DNA of 64,000 bases, from the NCBI GenBank assembly GCA_009760855.2, contig WPIO01000031.1, positions 703,001 through 767,000 of the forward strand, written 5' to 3'. Under the pieces are notes generated by a model. That model saw only the letters and a program-made list of their open reading frames with translations. It ran no database searches and was not told the DNA's origin. Each line of letters starts with the position of its first letter. Positions within the stretch are counted from its first letter, which is position 1. This document shows, piece by piece, positions 54,518 to 64,000 of the stretch. The position numbers were made by a program, and so were the translations under genes. This stretch comes from Cristatella mucedo (taxonomy: Eukaryota > Bryozoa > Phylactolaemata > Cristatellidae).

Positions 54518-56730
54518 ATATTAATACACTTGCTACAGAATCTTCAGAAACCGCAATCTCTTTCTAGGCGCTTTACATTTGCTACAAAGGAAACACGATC
54601 GAATGGTGAGTGGTATCACGCATGGTAAACAACAAGAATGACGGTTAGGGATGGCATGCACAGGGTAAGCATGCAAGTGTGGTTAGTGGCAGCATGCAAC
54701 AGTGTTAGCACGCATAAGCACGTAAAGGACGAATTACGGGGACCCACTAAATGCTGTCATAAATAGCTGCGTTTTAATTTCTTTTTAAATGTGGTCAAGT
54801 CAGGGGATATCGTGACGCAAGTAGCGAGTGAGTTCCTGGCTTTGGGAGCATACGAGCTAAAGTCACAGTCTCTAAAGGATTTGAGGTTTGTACGTGGTAT
54901 AGGCAAACAGTTAGTATTCGAAAGCGGGTGGTACGATGCTTGGCCTAGGGGTGGAGTAGATCTGATAAGTAGGCTGGAGCCAAAGATTAAAGTGACCTAA
55001 AAGTGAGCGACAACACCTTGAAGTAGATGAATTGTTTGACTGGTAGCCAGTGCAGGTCAGTGAGAAGTGGTGTGATGTGGCAACTGCGATGCTCATGACA
55101 GACAAGCCTAGCAGCACAGTTTTGCATCAGCTGTACGTGACTGATTGCACCGGCCTTTATACCAGCAAGCAGTGAATTACAGAAGTCAAGACGGCATTGC
55201 ACAAATGTATGGGCCAACTTAGATGTGGGATCCCTGTGTAAACAAGCCTGAATTTTAGCAAGGTTATGTAGCTGAAAGTAGGCAGCAGACCTGATTGTGA
55301 AGCTCATGTGGTCGTCTAACGAAAGGTCACTTTGGAACATGACACCTAGATTTCGTGCAGATTCAACCAGAGATATGGTGCTAGAGCCAATTTTGAGCGC
55401 TAGTGTTTCCAATTTCTGAATCACACTTGGTTTGCTCATAACTAGTAAGTTAGTTTAATCATAATTCAATTTAAGAAAATTTGCTCCTAGACATGTTCGG
55501 ACGTCATCAACGCATGCAGCAAGGGAGTTGAGAGAATTCGAGGTGCTCGAAGGCTGGGAGGGATCAAAGCAAATGTACAACTGAGTGTCATCCGCATAGA
55601 AGCGAAAGCCTAGATTGTGCTTGGCAATCACATCGGCCAGAGGGAGAGTGTAAATCGTGAAAAGAACCGGAACAAGCACGGAGCCCTGAGGTGCCCCATA
55701 TTTCAGAGGTACCTCAGATAATAATAATAATAATAAGGCACTTGATAAAGCACCCTCAGAGAACTTAATCTCTTTCTAGGCGCTTTACATTTGCTGCAAA
55801 GTGAAATGCAATTGGATGGTAAGTAAAATCATGCTTGAAAAACAAACAAAATGAATAATATGGTTAGGGGTGACATGCATAGGGTCAGCATGCAAATGTA
55901 GATAGTGGCAGCATGCACAGTGTCAGCACGCATAAGCACATCAAGGACGAATCACAGGGACCCACTAAATGCTGTCCTAAATAGGTGTTTTTAAGTTCCT
56001 TTTATATGTAGTCAGGTCAGGGGATGTTTTGACGCAGGTCGGGAGGGAGTTCCAGGCTTTGGGAGCATACGAACTAAATGCACGGTCTCCAAAGGATTTA
56101 AGGTTTGTACGAGGTATTTGTAGACTGTTGGATTCCGAAAAGCGGGTGGTGCGATGCTTGGCCTGATGGGGTAGTATATCTGAAAGATAGGTTGGAGCCA
56201 TAGAATGAAGGGACCTAAAAGTGAGCGACAAAACCTTGAAGTCAATCCGTTGCTTGACTGGTAGCCAGTGCAGGTCGGCGAGAAGTAGTGTGATGTGACA
56301 ACTGCGACGGCTCACGACAGACAAGCCTAGTTGAAGAGTTTTGCACCGGCTGCAATCGCCTGATCGCACATGCTGGTAGGCCAGTAAGCAGTGAGTTGCA
56401 GAAGTCGAGACGGGATGTCACGAATGCATGGACCAACTTGGACGTGGTATCCATGTCTAAACAAGCCCGAATTTTAGCAATGTTATGTATCTGAAAGTAG
56501 GCAGACTTGACCGTGGAGCTGATGTGGTCATCTAACGAGAGATCACTCGGGAACATGACACCTAGATTGAAAGCTGATTCAACAAGAGATATGCTGGCGG
56601 AGCCAATTTTGAGAGTCAGCCTTTCCAATCTCTGAATCACACTGGGTTTGCCCATAACTAGTAAGTTGATGATGATCTTTGTCCACTCACATCAATACTC
56701 TGGAGTCTCCCTCTGAGGTAGGGTGGTAGA
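54518..56730 (-). mobile_element. LINE-A copy (older), split by a younger LINE-A
   Basis: Outer copy in two pieces, 54518-55718 and 56669-56730. The first covers tail, 3' UTR, post-RT region (LALKIGSSTISLVESARNLG) and up to HNLGFRFYADDTQLYI and the VPQGSVLG region. The second continues exactly where the first stops, matching GGATCTTTGTCCATTCATGT of the copy at 19560. Frameshifted and inactive. Confidence 0.87.
55719..56668 (-). mobile_element. LINE-A copy (younger), inserted into another LINE-A
   Basis: (AAT)n, hairpin, 3' UTR and about 230 codons of C-terminal LINE-A on the minus strand (KIGSASISLVESAFNLGVMF, LVHAFVTSRLDFCNSLLTGL, SFGDRAFSSYAPKAWNSLPT), 5'-truncated at the GKPSVIQ region. 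One frameshift near 56310. Confidence 0.9.
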
Positions 56731-57404
56731 GATGCGAATCTAGTTATGGAAGTTGTAGCTGCACATACAGAGCTCGAGATTAGCAGTGTGTGTGTAGGGG
56801 AGGGTGGTCGATGTGGTTAGACCAGTAGAATGCAACGGTTTGCCTGTTACGTTGTTTAGAGCCATTTGACTCGTGCTTTGATTGGAACTTTGGAGGTCAT
56901 GTGTTTAACTTATGATGACGTAACGACATATTCTTCTTTATTGCGCTGAGATATTCTTTTTGGGGGTTAAGTAATGCATTTTTAACCAAGCGAGAGTCAG
57001 TCCCTGTGTTCTACTGGTGGACGTGCAATGCGGTGCTGTAGTGCACATGCTGCCACAACTGGGCGCCAAAAGCGACAGTTGATTGTGGGAGGATTAGTAG
57101 CGGTTAGGCACCTGAGCAAGGGCTTTACACGGCACGCACTGGTTTGATGGAGTCAACTAAGCCAACTCCCGAAGCCCATGTACAATAACTTTTCCGTGTG
57201 CCTGCGATCGCTAGCGACGGTCCCGACCCCAAAGGCGTACCACCACAACAAAGATGCGAGTGGCTAACTGAGTAGCCAGTGGAGGACAACTGAGCAGTCT
57301 AAGTTGCACTTTGCTGTTCGTCGCTGAAGAGTCGAACTGTCGTACTCTCGAAGTTCTTGGTTGAGCTACTGCATCACTGTGCTGTGATAGCCCTGTACGG
57401 TGTG

Positions 57405-57560
57405 TAATAGAGGTGAGGTGCCCGCTTATCACGACCGAGGTCGTGGGGTCGAGTCCGTTTGTGGGCATTTTTTCTTATTACCAACTACAAGTGGTGGTGA
57501 TAGCCGTTAAGGCTCTTCTGATGCTATCTAAACGAGGCTGTTAAATCAGCTTGTATCTAA
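57405..57560 (+). mobile_element. SINE-1
   Basis: TTATCACGACCGAGGTCGTG, GGGTCGAGTCC, AAGTGGTGGTGATAGCCGTT and ACGAGGCTGTTAAATCAGC. Internal GCC-type stem partly lost. Confidence 0.78.
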
Positions 57561-57734
57561 GTATTTAAGTATCTAGTATTTATTCTATTTATTTATTTGT
57601 TCTAGTATTTATTCTTTTATCTAGTATTTAAGTTGCAACTGCAAGCTCTATATCAGTAAATTTTCTTTTCTCTCTCCTTTCTGAACTCCTGAACCCGTGC
57701 TTAGTTGCTATCCTGTAGGACCTAACTCTTGCTG

Positions 57735-57878
57735 TCCATTCTGGTTTGGCCCAGTAGCTAAGGTGCTCGCCCCGACCGAGGTCTAACTGAGGTCGTGGGC
57801 TCGAGCCCTGTGGCACGTGTGAAGCGCCTGAATAGATAGAGACTAAGTTCTCTTGTGGCGCTATGCAAAGAAATTTTA
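57735..57878 (+). mobile_element. SINE-2
   Basis: TGGTTTGGCCCAGTAGCTAA, GGGCTCGAGCCCTGTGG and GAAGCGCCTGAATAGATAGA ... TTCTCTTGTGGCGCTATGC: promoter boxes plus LINE-A-type hairpin. Confidence 0.85.
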
Positions 57879-57991
57879 ATAATGCATAAACTAAAGTGAG
57901 AGGTAGGTGGGCACGTGCAGGAATACCGTCAGCTGAGGGTTAGGAGCGAATTAGCAAAATGGATTAACCTAAGAATATACAACTAATATAT

Positions 57992-58128
57992 AATTCATTT
58001 GTATAGTATACTTAGAAAACTTAATCTCTCTTCAGGCGCTTAGCATATGCAACAGGGCTCGAGCCCACAGGCTCGACCAGACCACAGTCGGGCCGAGCGC
58101 CTTAACCACTGGACCAAACTAGCTCGGC
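57992..58128 (-). mobile_element. SINE-2
   Basis: Reverse copy (TTCAGGCGCTTAGCATATGC, GGGCTCGAGCCCACAGGC, CGCCTTAACCACTGGACC), facing the plus-strand SINE-2 about 110 bases away. Part of the hairpin is decayed. Confidence 0.82.
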
Positions 58129-58377
58129 AATGTAGACTATATTAGATGGCTGGTATTCTTCTGCCGGTTTACCAGCCTATCCTTGTGGCTAATGCAGAGT
58201 AATAGTCGCTCCACATCCTGACCGCGTCGTCTGCCCGCCTGATGCTGCATTCTAACCTGAGTAGATCTCGCTATCAGATTAACCCCTCTTTCCAGGTACA
58301 GCTTAACTAATGGGTTCCATCTCCAGGTCCTACATGGCTAGATCCGTTCTGCTTGATACTACGCGATACTCTAGGTG

Positions 58378-58525
58378 CCCTAATTGCTTTCACGACCTCG
58401 GTCCCGAAGGTCGTGGGTTCGATTCCATTCGGTGGGCGATCCTTTATCGCCACTGCAAGCGGTGGTGATAGCCGTGAAGGCTCTTCCGTCGCTATACAAA
58501 AAAGAGGCTGTTCAATCAGCTAGGA
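58378..58525 (+). mobile_element. SINE-1, truncated head
   Basis: TTTCACGACCTCGGTCCCGA, GGGTTCGATTCCATTCGG, CACTGCAAGCGGTGGTGATA and AAAAGAGGCTGTTCAATCAG. The A-box end is missing. Confidence 0.82.
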
Positions 58526-59184
58526 TTTATTTATTTATTAGTCAAAGCCACTCAAGCAAAGGCTCGTATCGCGGCCAACATGACCGCTGTCCTTTGCTTT
58601 TTCGTGCATCCTCGGGCTGACGTGATTTATCCTATTCCTTCCAACTTGTGGGGCGTGGCCCAGTCTAAGCCTGCTGGTCGCAAACGTCGAAAATACGAAG
58701 CGAGCATCCTAGCGAGTCGCTCAAACGTGGCACTAGCAACGCTCAGCTAGCGCAGACGCAGTATACGTAAAGGAAGAGTATACGCTGATCAGTTAAGATA
58801 TCCACAATTGCTAGCAGGGCTTGCAGAGTTTCTTTGAACCTCAAAATCAGCGCTGACACCTACGGTTGGTAGAAGGAAAGTCGCCATAAATGTGCGTGAA
58901 GAATTTTTTTTAACGCTCTCTAGCTAACATTGCCAGAACATAATTTCTTTTTAGGATATTTCCTTCGAATCGCATTCGTGCTACAATTGCACGAAACGGC
59001 TCCGCTAGTAGCCGACGGTAGGAGTATGCGGCAACCACTCTAACCGTCCCCAGACTGTCGTAGTACGAGCCACTCATTAAGCTGCACATAACGTAACGAG
59101 TTAGTGCTCCTACCTCTGATGCATGCATGCATATGTCCATACGCCTAGCTATATATTCATTTTCACGCACAGTTTTTTGCGAGG

Positions 59185-59568
59185 ATGGACATTCCTAGAT
59201 GGCAGCAGGTCGGCACGAGGCTACCAGAAGCCGAGATGCGAGCCACGCTGAACGACCGCCCTCCCCCTCCCCCCGTTTCTAACCGGAAGAGCAAAGGTCA
59301 ATGGCTGCGTAAGCATGGACGTAAGTTGTTTGGGTTCGACGTGGGCTTAAGCGACCAATGGGCGGGCGTAGTGGAGCTGGCTGCTGCTAAACTGAGCCCC
59401 TCTATCGATTTGCTAAAGAAGATTTCTTCTGGAGAGAAAGACCTTCAGCTAGCGGTTTGTACCGAAGCTCAGGTACGGTCAGCAGTGCTCAGCGTCATGC
59501 ATGAGTTTAGCTGCCAAGTCTCGTGCGTGCTCGCTGCGTGTCCGGCACGCGCGCGGCTACTCGACTGA
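59185..59568 (+). other. Unidentified ATG-initiated open frame, 127 codons
   Basis: Starts at a true ATG (GAGGATGGACATTCC) and is open to TGA. Segments: a Pro run with flanking basic residues (RPPPPPVSNRKSKGQWLRK), then LSDQWAGVVELAAAKLSPSI and LLKKISSGEKDLQLAVC. No domain recognised and no support from neighbours. It may be a small gene, an exon or a chance frame. Confidence 0.25.
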
Positions 59569-60755
59569 TGCAGCGCTTCGCGGTGTTTTTTCGCTTCTGC
59601 CGATCTGCCGAGGGTCGTCGACCTTTGAGAAGAAATTTAGTATTTTTTCACGATTGCGGATTGCTATGCCATCGTTGCTTGTCGCGCTTGAGTTACTTGC
59701 GGCTGCTAGGGTTTAGGACGGTTTAAGTCGCCTCGGTTACCCGATTGCCCCGACGCTTAGGAAGAACGCTCCGATTGCCCTACTTTACCATGCTCCCGCA
59801 ACGGCTTGCTGCCTGCCATCGCAGACTTTGTGGGACAACGCGTTTCGTTTATTAGTTTGTCTTGCCCTGTAATAATGCTTAGTGGACAATGTCATCGACC
59901 GGCTTACATCCTTCGATGCTAGGATACGTGTCGACATGCTTACATTTCGCCACTCTTTTGAATGCAGCACGGGCACACGATGGACTGCAGCAGCAGTGGC
60001 ACCTTCATTTCCTTGTTGTATGTGTGAAACCGAACTTGGGAATGTTTCAAAGCTATTTCATTTAGGTTGAGTTCAGACTGCGTTCGACCGCATTGTTGTA
60101 ACCAACATGCTTTATTATAGCCTTTAAACCAGTGAAAGAGCCAGGATTTTTATCTAGGGGCAAGACCTGCAAAAATATTGTGTAGGGAGGCAAGACCCGC
60201 AACTTTTTCATGTAGGCAGGGCTAGACCGGTAATCTACAAGAAGTTATAGAGAAAAATCAATGTGTTTCTTCGGCTCTCGGAACTCGGCGGTTGCTGCTC
60301 ATCGAGTGGAATTAAGACATAATTTCGCCGTTGTCGGTGGTCGTGGAGCGTAGGAATAGGGGGCGGCCCAGGTCACTGTGGGGTGGGTTGAAAAATGCCC
60401 CCTGCCCCGCCCCCTGGCTCAGCCACCACAACTATTTTGTTTTATGCTGGTTATGAGCCTCCAATATATGTTTGATTATGCATATCGGAGATATCAGATT
60501 CCGTTCAGCCAAGCCGTAGTGGTGAGCCATATTGTGTTAGAGCTGTCAGAACTTGGGCCATTAATTAACCAGGTGCTTAAATCAGTCCAGATGCCAATAA
60601 CGAGGTCTCTGCAGCACGAAGTACCCGTACATGGATATATGGACAGTCATTAAGATTTCCTTCTAGTGACATGCTATTTCTGCAGGATCGAGCTTGTCAA
60701 CTCTTTACTGAATCATAATGCAAGGAAAGATCGTTCGAGTGCATTCATACGCACG

Positions 60756-60876
<121 letters not shown>

Positions 60877-61519
60877 AGTGAGGGGTTGGTCAGTGGAGAT
60901 ACATAAAAAAAATTGCACGATTTATTGTGCATGGAACTGGCAATCATGAAACACTCTTGGCAAGTCTGCATTGCGTCTCACCGAGACTTCTCTGCTCGGG
61001 CTTTGACTCAACACTGTCCAGTACAACACTCTCTTAGTTTTCGTAACTTTTTTGGATTTTCAGGCAGACACTTTTCTTGGCTTTGTAAAGCTACAGACCA
61101 AGATATTTACATAGTTGGAACAACAAACTGGCACTTCCAGACAATGTATTCACAATACCACTAGGTAACAGATTTCAATTCATTTTTATCCTTGGGTATA
61201 AGTGTGTTTTCCCCACCCCATATGCTTAAAATAAAAAGAAAATTAACTCATGCTCCACAAAAACTTTATTTTGTGGTCAGGACATTGGTATTTTGAAATT
61301 CCCTGATTTTGCCGTTAGGCATGATGCAGACACAGCACCCAGTGCTGCTACCCGAATTAGTGAGGGTTAAGCCGACACAACTCTATAGAGTAGCATCCAC
61401 AGAAGTGTAACAGCGCAGGTGCCTTAGACGAACAGTTCAGCATTTGTGTTTGCAGAGTGAGAAAATTGTGAACAGTGAGCAGCAGCCTCATTATTTATTT
61501 ATTTATTTCATTATTATTA

Positions 61520-61660
61520 AGCCTTATTATTGGATTGCTTATTATAATAAGCCTTATTATTGGATTGCTTATTATAATAAGCCTTATTATTGGATTGCTT
61601 ATTATAATAAGCCTTATTATTGGATTGCTTATTATAATAAGCCTTATTATTGGATTGCCA
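61520..61660 (+). repeat. 30-bp minisatellite, about five units
   Basis: Unit GCCTTATTATTGGATTGCTT plus ATTATAATAA, units essentially identical. Each unit contains the perfect palindrome CTTATTATAATAAG. Multiples of three keep frames open on both strands; these are not genes. Confidence 0.94.
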
Positions 61661-61981
61661 TGACATTAAGAGGCTGCTTTCACCCAGCAGATGCATTTTT
61701 CCTACGTGCATGGACAATTCATCCTAGCAAGAGTGAAGCAGTATTCAGCGAAAGCATCTGCTAAGATGTACAAGCCTACAAAGTATACTTTGGCGTGCAT
61801 ATCGGGAATTAAGACAACCTCCCATATCTCATTTCACATATGAGCACTACTAGAGAACTTAAAGTTAGGATGAACAATTGCTGCTCGCTAGATGGAATTT
61901 CTTCCGCAATATTAGCTAATGTTTGAAGCATCGTCTTTCAGTTCATATAATGCTGGTACAGAGAGAAAAGAGAGCCACCAA

Positions 61982-62060
61982 GTTTGCTCCTAGAAAGAGA
62001 TTGAGTTCTCTGAGGGTGCTTGATCAAATGTACTAATAATATTATTATTATTATTATCCC
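61982..62060 (+). mobile_element. LINE-A 3' tail fragment
   Basis: CTCCTAGAAAGAGATTGAGT, TCTCTGAGGGTGCTTGATCA and (ATT)n. Only the hairpin and tail remain. Confidence 0.8.
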
Positions 62061-62594
62061 AAAAATTGGGCAAACAAGCTCCCAGTCCCCATCCTTCTCA
62101 GGGGGATTATCAATCATCAGGAGCAAGCACCAAGCCAAACATTAAAGGCATTAAAACATCAACATAACAACATTACAATCATGCATAGCAAACATAAAAA
62201 CTTTAAAGAAACCCATGCTTCCCCAACCAGAAAGGCATTGAATGATCTAAAGAGAGACCGTGGCCTTAAAAAAGGCGAATGCCAAGCTCCTGATATTTAG
62301 GCTCAATGAGTGGAAATCGTTATTGGCTGTGCTTCTGCGACCACGTGGCCGATCTATTCGAGGCCATATGAATTGCCTGTAACCCACGTGAATGGTGCTT
62401 ATTCATAGACCGTTAATCCTGGAGCCTCAAAGCCGTGCATTCCAGCCTTCAGCTGGACGCATAAATCAGCTAGCAGGCTAAGCTGACGGCAAGTGAATGT
62501 CAGCCATAGCTCTACCTCTTGCACACTAACTTTTCTCCTGCCTCTTGCTCTTAGCCGGATGCACCATTCTCTGCCTGCCGCTCTGCCTGATCTG

Positions 62595-62600
62595 ACATCG

Positions 62601-62642
<42 letters not shown>

Positions 62643-62650
62643 TCTCTAAC
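62595..62650 (+). repeat. (CT)n microsatellite
   Basis: About 50 bases of CT with one CTGT interruption. A (TA)n(TG)n tract follows at 62860-62915. Confidence 0.93.
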
Positions 62651-62860
62651 TTTCTGTATTGAGTCGTTGGCATCAAATCATGATACCTTGCTGGTACTGT
62701 GTTATTCATCCGACTTCCTTCCTAACATACCCCTCTCTTCCTATAGCATACTATGTGCACCTCAAAGAGAACTACACCAGTGTCAACATGTTGCTGAGTG
62801 CCTTGAAGTAAGGCGACTGTGGCTAGGAGTTAATTGGGAACTTCACAATATATGTATATG

Positions 62861-62918
<58 letters not shown>

Positions 62919-63100
62919 ATCTCCGTCTGTAACTCCACAAAGCCATAAAGACTACGTGGGTGTTATGCAGGAGAGGTTTTTTATAGCTCACATAAGCGGC
63001 TTTCGGTACGCATTCGGTAGCCAACAGACTTCGTCTCACGAAACAAAGAGAAAGTGGTAAGCATAGCAGTCAGGAGAGCAGTTGAGGTAGTGAGTAGACA
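62919..63100 (-). mobile_element. LINE-B 3' end fragment
   Basis: Reverse copy of the LINE-B end: ATCTCCGTCTGTAACTCCAC, GTGGGTGTTATGCAGGAGAG, GGCTTTCGGTACGCATTCGG and ACAAAGAGAAAGTGG. Nearly the same as 22390-22530, with small deletions. Confidence 0.85.
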
Positions 63101-63327
63101 ACGGTGTCATTCCTGATAGGCCTCCATGGCGATTTCACGAAGTTTTCTTTTTTTTTTGCATATAAGCTGGAACACCAAGGCACACTATCACAAAAGGGAC
63201 AGGCCAAAATAGCAGATCGCAGGGAAGATCAGTATCAAGTAGGAGCTGCCGTTTGACCATCGCGAGGTGCTGATGTAACCACTGCACATCAAGTTAGACC
63301 TCATCAGGCAATTTCTCATGGCTCTAG

Positions 63328-63660
63328 ACAACTAGTCAGCAGCTTTCAACTACTTACACAAGATGTTTTGTCACAGATGTCAGACAAGCAAAGGTTAAAG
63401 CTCGCCGGACCACACGGATAAAGACGATCTTGAAGAGTGGCGAATTCGCCAAAAAGCTGAACATGACGAAGACAGCGGCTTTGAACAGTTGTGTTGCAGT
63501 GATTCGTGCCTTTCTGGGCAACCACGAGGCTGTAAACTATGAGCAGCTGGTTCTGGCTCTCATAAAGAACTGTGCCAAAATAGGATTAAGATTCTCCCTC
63601 CTTGATGCTCGTCATGATAAATCCAAGGACAACACGGGAGGTTACTCAGAGGAGCAAGGT
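63328..63660 (+). other. Unidentified exon-like open frame
   Basis: Open plus-strand frame with protein-like composition: KVKARRTTRIKTILKSGEFA, NMTKTAALNSCVAVIRAFLG, NHEAVNYEQLVLALIKNCAK, RFSLLDARHDKSKDN. It ends GAGGAGCAAG followed by GTGAGT, a strong donor, at 63660. Possible acceptors are CACAG (before 63376) or CAAAG (before 63394). The helical NHEAVNYEQLVLAL segment vaguely recalls a death-fold domain end, but this is not secure. No ATG start; if real, it is an internal exon of a gene continuing to the right. Confidence 0.35.
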
Positions 63661-64000
63661 GAGTGATTTCTGGAAGATTTAGTGGACTTTGAACGTCGTT
63701 ACCAAGGAAAGTATAATTAAAATGTTATGGACACAGAACCATGTTTGGAGGCTCCTTCGAGAAAACGCTTTGCTGTATAGCCACACACCTAGAACATCCA
63801 TGCGTTTCTGAACCCTTTTGATATGACTTGAGAATGAATGCGTGTTAATTTGGATTCATTTGCTACTCTTTCTGACTAAATGTGAACCTCAAGGTGCGAA
63901 TATGCCAATTTTCATATAGGAAGTATTTTTGATTTTAAGTTAATCACTGTCCTGGTCACAGGAGCAAAGTTTGCAGGGAATAATAGTATATTTCTAGTAC

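Noticed and set aside
61520-61660. CRISPR-like array
   Set aside because: The repeats are directly adjacent without unique spacers, in an animal genome.

Overview
The window is nuclear DNA from an animal. It carries intron-split genes with animal-type domain architectures (F-box/LRR and BTB-BACK-Kelch), GT-AG splice sites, many decayed L2/CR1-like LINE copies, tRNA-derived SINEs, long (CT)n/(GA)n and (TA)n tracts, and a hAT-type non-autonomous transposon. The species cannot be fixed from sequence alone. Coding exons are very rich in G/C at third codon positions, while the flanks are ordinary and repeat-laden. Nothing prokaryotic, viral or CRISPR-like was seen.

Two real genes are supported, arranged head to head. 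On the minus strand, an F-box/leucine-rich-repeat protein gene starts near 26753 and runs leftward. Four exons are recognised (24886-26753, 17411-17582, 5763-5849, 2651-2765). At least one exon is probably missing between the second and third, and the 3' end probably lies outside the window. On the plus strand, a complete Kelch-like 8 (klhl8) gene is reconstructed from seven exons between 32370 and 50683. All six junctions keep frame and give 715 codons plus a stop: BTB, BACK and six Kelch blades. Both products are predicted ubiquitin-ligase substrate adaptors (SCF type and CUL3 type). The GC/CpG-rich interval 26754-32369 between their starts is the likely divergent promoter region.

The rest is a graveyard of mobile elements. 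LINE-A (L2-like) has at least 15 copies or fragments ending in a conserved GCGCC...GGCGC hairpin plus (ATT)n. LINE-B is a second L2/CR1-like family with at least six copies. SINE-2 shares the LINE-A 3' hairpin, so it is probably mobilised by LINE-A. SINE-1 is a second tRNA-derived family with a different tail. Copies are nested: LINE-A in LINE-A at 55719-56668, and LINE-A plus SINE-1 inside LINE-B at 23156-24475. Two LINE-B copies lie head to head at 23156.

The most striking item is a 186-bp element at 40502-40687 in klhl8 intron 2. It has a perfect 8-bp target duplication and termini that match, from memory, the SPIN hAT family known for horizontal transfer between animal phyla. Other notable structure: a 36-bp minisatellite with 19 units (7959-8642), a 30-bp minisatellite (about 61520-61660), and microsatellites that have visibly grown inside LINE copies.
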